From Theocolax elegans (Eukaryota > Arthropoda > Insecta > Hymenoptera > Cerocephalidae): a stretch of 64,000 bases of DNA. Location of the stretch: positions 59,664,910 through 59,728,909 of the forward strand of contig CM047431.1 in NCBI GenBank assembly GCA_026168455.1, read 5' to 3'. The notes beneath the pieces were generated by a model that saw only the letters and a list, made by a program, of their open reading frames with translations, did not search any database and was not told where the DNA came from. Numbering within the stretch: the first letter of the stretch is position 1; the number at the start of each line of letters is the position of its first letter. This document shows positions 1-10,212 of this stretch, piece after piece. The position numbers and the translations under genes were made by a program.

Positions 1-50
1 TTTGATCGGACCACTTCACGTGGAATACCCCATATATATATATATATATG
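1..50. repeat. Truncated terminal end of an inverted-repeat element
   Basis: Positions 1-34 followed by a (TA)n tract resemble, with several mismatches, the right-hand end of the foldback elements at 36871-36893 and 39781-39803. Shared features are the CACTTCAC core, a TGGAAT block, a CCC terminus and an immediately adjacent (TA)n. The rest of the element would lie left of the window. The match is diverged, so this may be a related family rather than the same one. Confidence 0.4.
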
Positions 51-791
51 ACTAATTAATGTAAAGAGTGTATTTTTCTGTCGGTATTGAATGCGGCATT
101 CACTTTAATTTAAACTTATTTAATTCAAATTTTTCTTAATTTTTTAAGTAAGTCATTATTTAATTTCTAAAGACATTTTTAGACACTTCTAAACAATTTA
201 ATTGTTGTAAAAAATTATACTAAGAAAAATGTTGTAGTAAAAATGATAATGTTAGTGAGTAATCGAGAAACAGACTTGACAAATGATAAAAATAACTAAA
301 TTCACTATAATAATACTATTACTTTTAGAGAATCCAACAAATATCCGAGTATAAGAATTTAGTGTAAATACAAAATTTTTTGTACAACTACTAAACTTTT
401 GCCGAAAATTGGACATGATAAATTTTTCCGCATATTATAAAAATTGTTGGGAGATCTGTACTAAACGTATATACCGGGTGTCTCGGACCACTCGTCCACC
501 CCTTTTAGAATCTAGCGAATATAGCAAAATGAAAAATCATATAGTGAGACACACGATATAATGAGCAAAACTTTAGCACTTTATAGACTGCACTAAATTT
601 TATTTACCTAGCATATACACCTAATTTTTTGTGTACAATATAGTAATTTGTGTATGCTTACTTTCTTAATTGTTGTAAACAATATATATACGTAAAGAAA
701 TTGAATATTTTGGGAAAGATGTGTTTTTGAAAAAAATGTGCCCATCGAACGATTAGTTATATAATTATAAAAATAAAAAATACAAACGTAC
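51..791. other. AT-rich stretch, no gene recognised
   Basis: This is sequence downstream (minus-strand sense) of the third ankyrin exon. I see no further ankyrin-like exon here, so the next exon should lie outside the window or be too short to see. A motif near 477-505 (CGGGTGTCTCGGACCACTCG and following) resembles a transposon terminus, but no partner end was found. Confidence 0.4.
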
Positions 792-1578
792 CCTCGTTCA
801 ATAAATAATGAACCAAGTGCTCGTCCATCATGTAAATGGCAGTGTGCAAAAGCGTCTTGCCAAATTGATCAACGGTATTGACGTTGAATCCATGCTGAAT
901 GAGCAACCGCACGATGTCTCTGTATCCGCACTTGATCGCTTGTTGCAAAGGCGTTATGACGCTTTCCGCGGAAGCACCGTAATTCAACAAGCACATAACG
1001 ACACGCGGATGATTTTCAAGTATAGCCAAATACAGAGGTGTCCGTAACCAGATATCGTTGGCGTTGATGTCGCATCCGTAAGTCAAGAGCATTTGCACCG
1101 TGTGAAGTTTACCCGTTCGCGATGCGTAATGCAACGCGTTCATTCGATTTTTATCCGTAGCGTTCACCTGGTACGACAATCAAACAAACAAGGTTACACG
1201 TTTCTATTATATAAATACACATTAATTTTTAAAAAAAGTGCATAAATATTTGTATATATTAAAGTAATAAGTATATATAATAATTTACCGAATATTAAAT
1301 AAGAAAGCGAGAATTAAAGATTCGATTGTGTAAAATGATTAATGTTTAAAATTTTATTAAAAAGTAAAATCCTTAATTTAAAATTTTAGATGAAAATGGA
1401 AACTGCATAAATCATATTATTTTACTAAATATTGTACGATTGTTTTTATTTTTGTAAAACAAATTATATTGTTGTTAGTTCATTGAGAACATAAGTGTAT
1501 TGCTTAAAATTTTGTTTATCTCTGTGGCATTTTTACGTGATATGCGTATTCATGCATTATTGTGTAATTCTTAACGCG

Positions 1579-1609
<31 letters not shown>

Positions 1610-4067
1610 ATATATAAATAAATAAATAAATATATAAATAAATAAATAAATAAATATATAAATAAATAAATAAATAAATATATAAATAAATAAATAAATA
1701 AATAAACGAATACATAAATAAATAAACAAATAAATAAATGAATAAATAAATGTATCAAACCTCGACACCAGCTTCCAATAACAATTTGACGCAGTACTCG
1801 CGATCGTAGACGCAAGCGATGTGAAGTATCGTAGCGTTCCTCTGGTACCTCATATCCAAATTAGCCCCCAATTTGATCAAATGCGCCAAGATGATTTCGT
1901 CGCCGAGTTCGACGGTCAGGGAGAGCGGAGTCGAACCGTAACAATCCTTGGCGTTCAAGTCAGCTCCGTATCTTATCAACAGAAACACCATGTTCGTCGA
2001 GCGTTTTCTTATCGCCACGTGTAGTGGCGTCAAGTTGAAACTTCGTGAAAATATGGCGTTTACGTCCGCCCCGTTACGGAGCAACATTTCGGCCAGCTCG
2101 AATTGATACTTCGCTAGGCATATGTGGAGCGGCATCGTCCCCACGTTGTCCGAGCAATTCGCATCCGCCCCGTAATTCATCAGCTGTTTTACGATGTATC
2201 TATTCCCGGTGTTACACGCGACGTGTAACGCCGTTTCTCCGTTGTCATTCTTACAGTTTACGTAGGGGCTCGTGTCACCTGTGCTTGACAGGAAACTAAA
2301 CTTTTTTTTTTCATTAGCTTTTTCTATGATATTTTTAAGTTTTATTTTTTATGTCTATTTTCGCGATAAATGTCTAGTGTATACAGACTACGCTGGGTTG
2401 AAATTTATAGAAATAATATAATGTTTACTAATATAATTAATAATGTTTTACAAGTATGACTAATTTTTATCAAATCATTTTTGAAAACTTTATTTTTATG
2501 ATATTTTAATCGTTGTCGATTTATTTTATCACTGTGTCCACTTCGGTAAGCTCGATTCCAATCCACTCTAATAAAGCAGAATTGCAAAAAAATACTTTTA
2601 AAGCATTTATTCGAAAAAAAGTATACATTTGTTATTTTTATGCAGTATTTTTTGAATAATTTGCATATTCATTGTTTTTATTCTATACCACTTAGGTAGA
2701 TTAAAATTTTCCTTTTTTTTATTGTCATCGTCAAAATTTCAGCATATTTTCGATAAACTGGTTGCCTTATTTTCAAATAACGCGAAAAATGTTGTAATTA
2801 TTTGAAATCAAGAGCAGATTTCTTTTCTCGAACACGGCTATTCAGCATTTTCGTGGAGAAGTTATTTACTATTCAAAAAAGCCGTTAACAAGTTACTTTT
2901 GAAATAGAAACACGAATATACGAAAATATAGCTTTTTGTAATGTTTATAGAGAATTTTGCTATTCAAAAACATTAAAAATTATTTTGAAATATAATTCAG
3001 TAATTTTATGCAATTTTTTTTTTTACAAAATATGATGTATATAATACTTTAAATCGTTGCGTATAAAGAAGTTTAATTATTTACAACTAATTATTTATTA
3101 TAAATTTCAACCCAGATTTAACCCCCTACGTTACTCAACAAATTAAACACAAAATGTGACGACGTTAAATTGTTTATTTCAAAACGTCGATGTACTAAAA
3201 TTTTCTTGTTTATTTACGCGTGAACGAGAGCTCGAACAATTAGGCTATCCAAATACTTTAATTTATCGTTGATAAATTGAAATTTTAAATTAGTAATAAC
3301 AAACGTTGATTTATTCGAGTAAGAATATATATATATAGTTGATTTACGATTAATGTCGCGTTCTTGGAATATATTATTCTGAGGGAGGTGGAACGCCTAT
3401 CGGTATACAATTTAGAATCAGAGGATTTAAATAAATGTAAATATAAATTTCTACATGTAAACCGCTATTCGAAATAATAACACACTAGCGCGAAATGAAA
3501 TATTTATCTAGCGAATTTTACGTGACAGCACAAAGTTTGTACGTTAAAAAAAAAAGAAATAACAATATTTATTCGACGGATATCGATTTTTTCAGGCACG
3601 CGGAAATGCATAATTGGTTGTAAAATATAAGTAAACATATACATGTTGAGTTGGGTAAAAAAATTGATCAACAAATCGGAATAATAACAATGTGTGCTAA
3701 CTCACCGCAGCATCAAATCAACGGTCTCGCAGTTGTTTATAAGGACCGCGAAATGCAAAAGCGTGTTTCCGCAACACTCGCAATTGATATTCTTAGTGCC
3801 ATTTTTACGTATAAATTGCTGGATGGTGGTGATGTCGCTAGATTTGAAAAATTCGCACAATCGAAAGGTGCGGTAATGATCCGCTAAAATCCAATTGATC
3901 ACGTCCCCAGTTTTTTGGGATCCTTTGTTATCCGCGTATATTACAATTTTGGACAAATCGTAGACATCCGGTTTGCCTTTCGTTTGGTTGTACTGATATT
4001 GATAAATATCGTAATTCGGCGCTTTCAACTTGCTCAGTTGATCCCAGGGAAACGGATGGTAGTTCAT
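792..4067 (-). CDS. Ankyrin-repeat protein, 5' three coding exons (3' end outside window)
   Basis: Exon 1 is 4067-3706, exon 2 is 2283-1761 and exon 3 is 1167-792. Donors are GTGAGT, GTTTGA and GTACGT; acceptors end TCAAG and ACCAG; phases agree across both introns. The ATG at 4067 has A at -3 and an in-frame TAG a few codons upstream, which supports this start. About 420 residues are encoded. The first ~95 have no recognised domain. They are followed by ten ankyrin repeats with typical TPLH-like and NGADVN-like signatures (for example TPLHVAIRK, IRYGADLNAKD); the tenth is cut at the exon 3 donor. Ankyrin repeats are protein-interaction scaffolds; no catalytic or membrane segment is visible, so the specific role is unknown. 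Introns fall in phases 2, 0 and 1 and do not mark repeat borders. The protein cannot be assigned to a named family from what is visible. Confidence 0.85.
1168..1760 (-). other. Ankyrin gene intron 2
   Basis: The intron runs from donor GTTTGA to an acceptor ending ACCAG and is in phase 0. It is AT-rich and its donor-proximal part is almost entirely the AAAT microsatellite listed separately. Confidence 0.8.
1579..1751. repeat. (AAAT)n microsatellite, about 170 bp
   Basis: Nearly uninterrupted AAAT units with periodic TATAA variants. It begins within ten bases of the intron 2 donor of the ankyrin gene. It produces spurious LFIY-rich open frames on the minus strand. Confidence 0.9.
2284..3705 (-). 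other. Ankyrin gene intron 1
   Basis: 1.4-kb phase-2 intron, very AT-rich, without a recognisable nested gene or clear mobile element. Confidence 0.75.
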
Positions 4068-4800
4068 TCTTTCAAATATCTAAGTTTATTATTATTAAAA
4101 TATTATGATATATCGCGCACACACGATTTTCTTTTCGACAAATCAATTGTTTGTTTAAAATTCGTCCGCGGTCGATCAGAGATCCGGATAAAATATATAT
4201 TATTTACAATTGACGCATTTACTAAAAACTGTATCCACCTTGTTTATAAAAAGAAATATCGTTCGTTCGTCTAAGCGTTAAAAATTATTTGTCAATTTTA
4301 AAAGATTTACGACACGAGCCTTGGTTGAATATTTGACGTTCACGGAGTTGTTGTGTTACGTTGCACGATACGGATTGTTAGTTCATTTTAATACACTTAG
4401 ACCGTTGATTATTGTTAACGCGCCGATAAATAATTGGTCGGACGTGCGATTTGATGGATATCTTCCGTTCCGTGACTCAAGGCTGTATACTTCGAAAGTG
4501 GATACTCAACTGAACCGTTTCAACGGCTACTAGTCATCCTCAAATGTAGCAACAACAACGAAATTCTATGAATAAACTCTGTGGCAGGAAAACGAACGAT
4601 TTAAAGTTTAGGTTCGCATTTAACCCTTTTAAAGGTACAGTGTCTATCACATATCATACGATAATTCATTGCTTCACTTATATATTTTTTTATATAACTC
4701 CGGACGTGCAATCAATTTTTTTTAGAATTTTTGGTAGTCGTATCACTTTTTGTTATCAAAGTTATATAATGATAATTAATCGATACACGGAGAATAACTC
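4068..4800. other. Upstream region of the ankyrin gene
   Basis: Expected to hold the 5' UTR and promoter of the minus-strand ankyrin gene. I see no convincing TATA box, initiator or upstream exon. Plus-strand open frames here are short and AT-driven. Confidence 0.35.
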
Positions 4801-4965
4801 CTGATAATTTTTACCCTGTAAGAATAGTAAAAGTGGGAAAATTTACCCGGTTTTCGGTTAAAAATTATAAGAACTTAGGATAAATTTTACTATGCAGCAG
4901 GGTAATTTTTCCAGAAAAGACAGTTCATCTCATGTTTACTAACCTTACAGGGTAAAAATTATCAG
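4801..4965. mobile_element. Short MITE-like element, 165 bp, 22-bp terminal inverted repeats
   Basis: 4801-4822 and 4944-4965 are exact inverted complements; the shared core is ATTTTTACCCTGTAAG. There is no coding capacity, as expected of a miniature non-autonomous DNA element. No convincing target-site duplication flanks it, so the superfamily is unassigned. Confidence 0.65.
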
Positions 4966-5359
4966 AAATTTAAATACTTAATAACCTTTACAACTGTTTT
5001 AACGATACCCTGGAATTAAAATTTTCGACGGATAATTCAAATTTTACATCGTAATGGCACACTTGATGATCAAAACAGCAATATGCATTGCGACTATGAT
5101 AACAAATATACAAATAACAGCTAGTATATATATACATATATTCTATCACTATTATTACCACTGCTTACCACTAAACATGTATATAGTTCCTATCGAATTT
5201 AATTATTGTTATTAAGTAAATTATAAGTTTAACTAAGACTATGTATAGTACTTAAAATCCTTATTTTTGTACTATGCCCAGCTTGTAGTATAGTTTTCTT
5301 ATACAAAAATGAAAAAAGCCAGAGCCGCAGACTCTAACAATCGTTTTTCAAAGTTATAC

Positions 5360-5785
5360 GCTGTTAAAGCAAAATTTCAAAAATAGAGACTAGACTTCAA
5401 ACGCTTGTAACTTTAACCTATCATATATTGACATTCAAACCAAAGTTTAATGAAAAACTGAGATAAAGTAGATACATTTTAAAAAAAAGTACGTTCAAAT
5501 CCATTAAAATGGAGCAGAGTTATAGCCGAATTAAGAATTTGAAGAAATTTAGCTTAAAAAATCAATAAAATTTGTACTGCCCAATTTTTGTTTAAAATTG
5601 CTTCTAGTTATTAATTCGGTTATAACTCTGCTCCATTTCAACGGATTTGAACGTACTTTTTTTAAAATATATCTATTTTATCTTAGCTTTTCATTAAACT
5701 TTGGTTTGAATGTCAATATTTGATAGGTTAGAAGTTACAAGCGTTTAAAGTGAAGTCTCTATTTTTGGAATTTTAGCATGGCATA
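5360..5785. mobile_element. Foldback element, copy 1, about 425 bp
   Basis: The two halves are imperfect inverted complements around a centre near 5573. Examples are AAACGCTTGTAACTT at 5399 and its complement near 5735, and the blocks around 5440-5520 against 5610-5700. A shorter relative occurs at 45138-45446, showing this is a dispersed family. It is non-coding and could fold into a long hairpin. Confidence 0.65.
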
Positions 5786-6029
5786 AAAGCAATTATGGAA
5801 ATACTATATATACTAATGATTCACATTATTTACATAATAAATATTTCAATTACTTTCACAAATGTTCTTCTACTATTAATTATAGTTACTGCCGATTTTA
5901 CCACTAGTAGGAGCATCCATTTTCTAATATAGCCAACGAAAGTTGCAATTTTCTAATTATTATAAGATTTGTAGTCATAAACATTGCTTCCGTAAGGGAA
6001 AGTTTTGTAATAGTAAAATTTTTCGACTC

Positions 6030-6108
6030 GCTAAATACATGCTATAAGTATGTTTTATTATGTCAAGAGTAAAATTTACGTGTTTTTAGATAATATCTAT
6101 ATGAATGA

Positions 6109-6145
<37 letters not shown>

Positions 6146-6775
6146 CGTGTGGCCATGTGGGTTTTCGAAACTACTCGGTCAATATCGCTCAGCTTGGGTG
6201 TGTAGTTTGCTTTTTATTTTCCAAATTCCGGAAAAGACATTGATTATTTATCCCCCTATAGTTTTTGTTTTAAAAACAATTTTCGATTTATGAAAAACTA
6301 ATTTCTCAAAAATTTTTGATAATATTATTAATTTTGTTTAATTACCACGTGTACTTTATACAGAATACCAAAATCTATCTGTTCGATTTTGGATCGACAA
6401 ATTATCTCTATTAGTTTTTTTGTTATTTAGAAAAAATGATTTTTTTTAAATTTTATATTTTGGAAATTATTCAGTCAAACGTGCTAAAAAAGTTTATGTT
6501 ATTAGTTATGATTAAAAAAATTAAAAAGTGAAAAAATTGGGGTTTTCATGTTGAACGTTTTCAGGAATAAAAAACATTTAATCCACTTGAAATTTTGGAA
6601 AAGAATAATCTTTTGGGTAGTTTCGATCTGTATTGTTTTTCAGCTCAAAATATCTATAATTACCTAAGTTATGAAGCATCATATATTTTTATACAAATTG
6701 TTTGATTGCTCATATTTCTAAAAATAATTGATCAAATATGTTGAAAAAAACGTGGAAATAGAATATAATGTTACG
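6030..6775. repeat. Dispersed repeat, copy 1, with (GT)n tract
   Basis: Collinear but diverged similarity to 51935-53245. Shared blocks include CTACTCGGTCAATATC, ACAATTTTCGATTT, TATTAGTT and TTTTTCAGCTCAAAA in the same order. This copy lacks the 638-bp element inserted in the other, so it preserves the empty site near 6358-6362. The (GT)n lies at 6112-6143. No coding frame was recognised. Confidence 0.6.
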
Positions 6776-6805
6776 TATAAAAAGGAGAGAAGGGAGAAAT
6801 AAATA

Positions 6806-6880
6806 GGTGGACTGCGGGATTCGAGTCCGGGACCTCAGCGTGCGAATCGCACGCTCTAACCATCAAGTTGGTAGTCCACC
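6806..6880 (-). pseudogene. tRNA-like sequence (tRNA relic or SINE head)
   Basis: The minus strand gives a perfect 8-bp acceptor-like stem (GGTGGACT with AGTCCACC), an A-box-like GATGGTTAGAGC and a B-box-like GACTCGAATCC. The anticodon arm is an over-perfect palindrome (AGCGTGCGA/TTCGCACGCT) without T at position 33. The T-stem does not pair properly and carries an apparent one-base insertion. A working tRNA is unlikely; a tRNA-derived repeat is the best reading. Confidence 0.5.
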
Positions 6881-8420
6881 CGACGGAGCATCGACGATAC
6901 GAGCTACACTTCTTATCTGTCACTTGACTCCTTCTCATACGCCTAAGTCCCGCGGCGATGTCCGTGACAATAATATAGCATTATGCTGTAAAAAGTTCAA
7001 AACCGTGTGAATGTCAAATCAATTTGTATTTCTCTTATCAACCTTATAAAACAAAGAAATCAAATATAATTTATAAAATGACTGAATTTTATAAAATAAT
7101 GGAATTTATAAAAATAATTTATAATTTATAAAATGTAAAATTGCCGACTAAAAGAACATGTAATTTTCGATCCAATTCGTTATCATAAATACGAAGCAAC
7201 TTTGTAACATAATCGACATTTTTTGATAAAGGATTTTTCAAAAAAGTGATTGCTCGAGTAGTAATTCAGAAAACGCCTACACAGACGTGATCATCCGGTT
7301 CGGAGCTGAAGTAAAGTTTTCGTGTCCGGATCAAGCATGCAGTAATACTTTTAATTTACATCCCGGATTCAGATTTAAATTTTACAAATAAGTGAATAGT
7401 GACCGTTTTTGCGGAGCTCGTAAACTCTCAACACAAAAGATCGCAGATTCGATTCGAATAGTAAAAAATTATTATTAAATATTGCGTTTAAAAATTTGCA
7501 TAAAAATGTTATCCAGACACTGGTGAGGGAGTGGTCAACCTCGGATCAATTTATCGGAAATACCATGATTTCTTCGGGCAGTACATTATATAAAGTGTAG
7601 CATAACGTATCGAGGCCGAGAGCGGTTGGCAGATGATCTTTCAGATTTGGATTAGGGCCGAATTGATGTTTCTACTTGGGTGTATTTTGATCTTCTTCTA
7701 TTTTTCTATATACCTACCATATTTTATAAATTATTAAAGATTTTTTTGTTTAGCTCGGTTAATAACGTAGGACGGATTAAAGTTTACTTTAGCACCCTTG
7801 TAAGAGGATGTAAAACTCGTTACGTTTCTATATTGAGACGTACATACTTTTTTTAATACAAAAATTAATATTTTACGTTATACAAAACATAATTCATCAT
7901 TGTGTAAATTTTTAATGGATCGTGAAAACAAGTAATTTCATACAAACGTAGATTACGTCGAAAGGCAATATTCTCGTGATATATATGTTTAAAGTTTAAT
8001 ACAAAACATTATTTTAAGTATAGGAATACTACGTATTAGTAGGTAAAATAAAACGAATTTCATTTAATAAGAAGTTTTGTATACGATTTTATAATACCGT
8101 TGCACTCCAAAACCAAGAATTTCTTTTTTAATGATTATATATTTCTGTTGATAAGTCTCGTGAAATAGGAAAAGAAATTATTAAGTAAATTAATATAAAG
8201 GCAATTATTATGTGAGTTCGGTGGTTAGGATAGGTGGAGGATCGTGCCAGATAATAAAGATACACAATTTAAAGTGAAAATAGAATTAAATTTATTTTAA
8301 CGTAAATTAAATATATCGGCATTAAAAAACCCCAGTTGATGTGGGAAAAAAGCCTTGATATATATCTAAATATCTAATTTATCCTGATATAATTACTAAA
8401 TAACTTACATTAAACTTATT
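6881..8420. other. AT-rich non-coding stretch
   Basis: No gene, exon pair or clear mobile element recognised. Confidence 0.4.
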
Positions 8421-9110
8421 ACAATCGGAAACTATTACTAACTAGGAATAATAATAATAACAATAATAATAGTAATAATAACCGACTATGTATACATAAA
8501 ATGGAATCGCTCGCACAACTAGCGATCCTTCTCTTACGTGTACGCTGGCGTCGCGATCCGGTGTGTTCCAACACAATCCAGGATTCGACACGATCACGGT
8601 CGACCACCTGGATGTAACGGCGATGTCTAGTCGTTCTTCCAGACAAATCAGCAATCGGCCGAGAAGCTAGGCTTGTCAATCCAGTTATAATATCAAGCGA
8701 TCACGCTAATATCAAGAGATCCAAAGATTAGGCAGGCACTGCCCAGGTATTCACACACACGCACAGAAATCGCGAACACCAGCTACACGTCACACAATAG
8801 TTTATATTCAGCCTCGCACAATGATCGAGAACACGCAATGCCGCGAAAAGGTACAAGTTGCCCGGTTGTTGACTAGACTCGAAGTGTCGCTCGTCCGTCA
8901 AAGATCTGTCAATCAGGGTCTTGGTCAGGGTTAGGGTGGGGATGTATTCCATGTGTAGTTCCCTTTAGCGTACCATTCGGTATATCGCTGTTTGTTTCAA
9001 CTCACTAGCAGTCGACAATCGAGAAACATATGGTTAGAGCTAGGTATATACGGGGACGCGACGGCTGCCTACTCTACCGCTCATAAAACTCCTTTGAAAA
9101 TCCCGTGAAA
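8421..9110. other. GC-richer block of unknown nature, possibly an old LTR remnant
   Basis: Base composition rises well above the flanks and CG is frequent. The minus strand begins with a TGTTTCACGGG-like end near 9115 and carries an (ATT)n tract near 8439-8480. This vaguely recalls a solo LTR, but I found neither matched termini nor a target-site duplication. Short minus-strand open frames (for example 8419-8679) are not credible proteins. Confidence 0.25.
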
Positions 9111-10172
9111 CAATGAACTATGGTTCTATTTGGGAATTCCCTTGTCATTTGTTCTTCCAACGTGTTGGCCATGCCGCTTAAAATACGTATTTTCTTATGG
9201 TATGCTTCTAAACGCTCATATATTAAGATAAACGCGCGTAAATACGTGACAAAAGGGATGGCAAAAAGATTTACTCTTAACCGTGCCTTTTTTTCAAATT
9301 TAAAGCGTATAAATACGCGAACAATTTCTTTTAATGTTGTCTGTAATGTACGAATAATCTCTGAAGAAAAAAAAAATTATATTTTGCACGAACGAGAAAT
9401 TTATCAAAATCTACATAATGAATACGTTTTTTTTTTAAAAAATATTTATACAAATAAGTTTTGCTACCGAAATTTTAAAATTCAATGTGTCGGATAAATT
9501 AAAAAGAAAATCATCGGATTATACGTGTATATAGGGTAAATTGGAAAACTACAAGGTTTTTCAAACAGATAGTTGGTCGATCCATTATGGTGGATTACAT
9601 CGAAAAGGTTGGTAATTTTGAAATTTCAATGCCGAAAATTCGAAATTCGCGATGCCAAATACCATGATACACGTATAATCACTTTTATGTCCAGGACATA
9701 TGCTATACGCAACATTATATGCTTGGATTTTCTAAAGGCTTTAAACCCGTCAAACGTTTATTTTTTTCAATAAGGTGTATCTAATATATTTTACATTGAT
9801 TCTACGGATACGTACACATATACGCGCATTGTAAAATCAAAAATCGAAAATATAATTTTTGGATAAAAAAGTAAATAAATAAATAAATAAATAAATAGAT
9901 ACGATGCAAGTTGGTACGTAACATTGGAAAACGGAGATGTGATGGTAAAGCGAGCCGGGGCGACAGATACATACACATATACCATTCTATATATTTATAT
10001 AAATGTGCACGTCTGTGTACGTGTACGTACGTATATGTATTTATATATATATGTATATATATATATAGGAAGTGATGCGTTCACAGGTGATCAATAGAAT
10101 TCCATTGGAGCGTCACGGCTGGCAACTTTTAAACAGCTCACGTCCGAGCGATGACGGCCGAATTCATATCTC

Positions 10173-10212
<40 letters not shown>

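Noticed and set aside
1516..1815. Minus-strand open frames rich in FIYL
   Set aside because: They are translations of the (AAAT)n microsatellite in ankyrin intron 2.
8920..8945. Telomere-like GGTTAGGG motif
   Set aside because: A single occurrence without tandem TTAGG units.
8421..9110. Solo LTR
   Set aside because: Composition is suggestive, but I could not find matched termini, a target-site duplication or a second copy.
9120..9497. 125-codon plus-strand open frame
   Set aside because: Low-complexity AT-driven codons, no recognised domain, no splice or promoter context.
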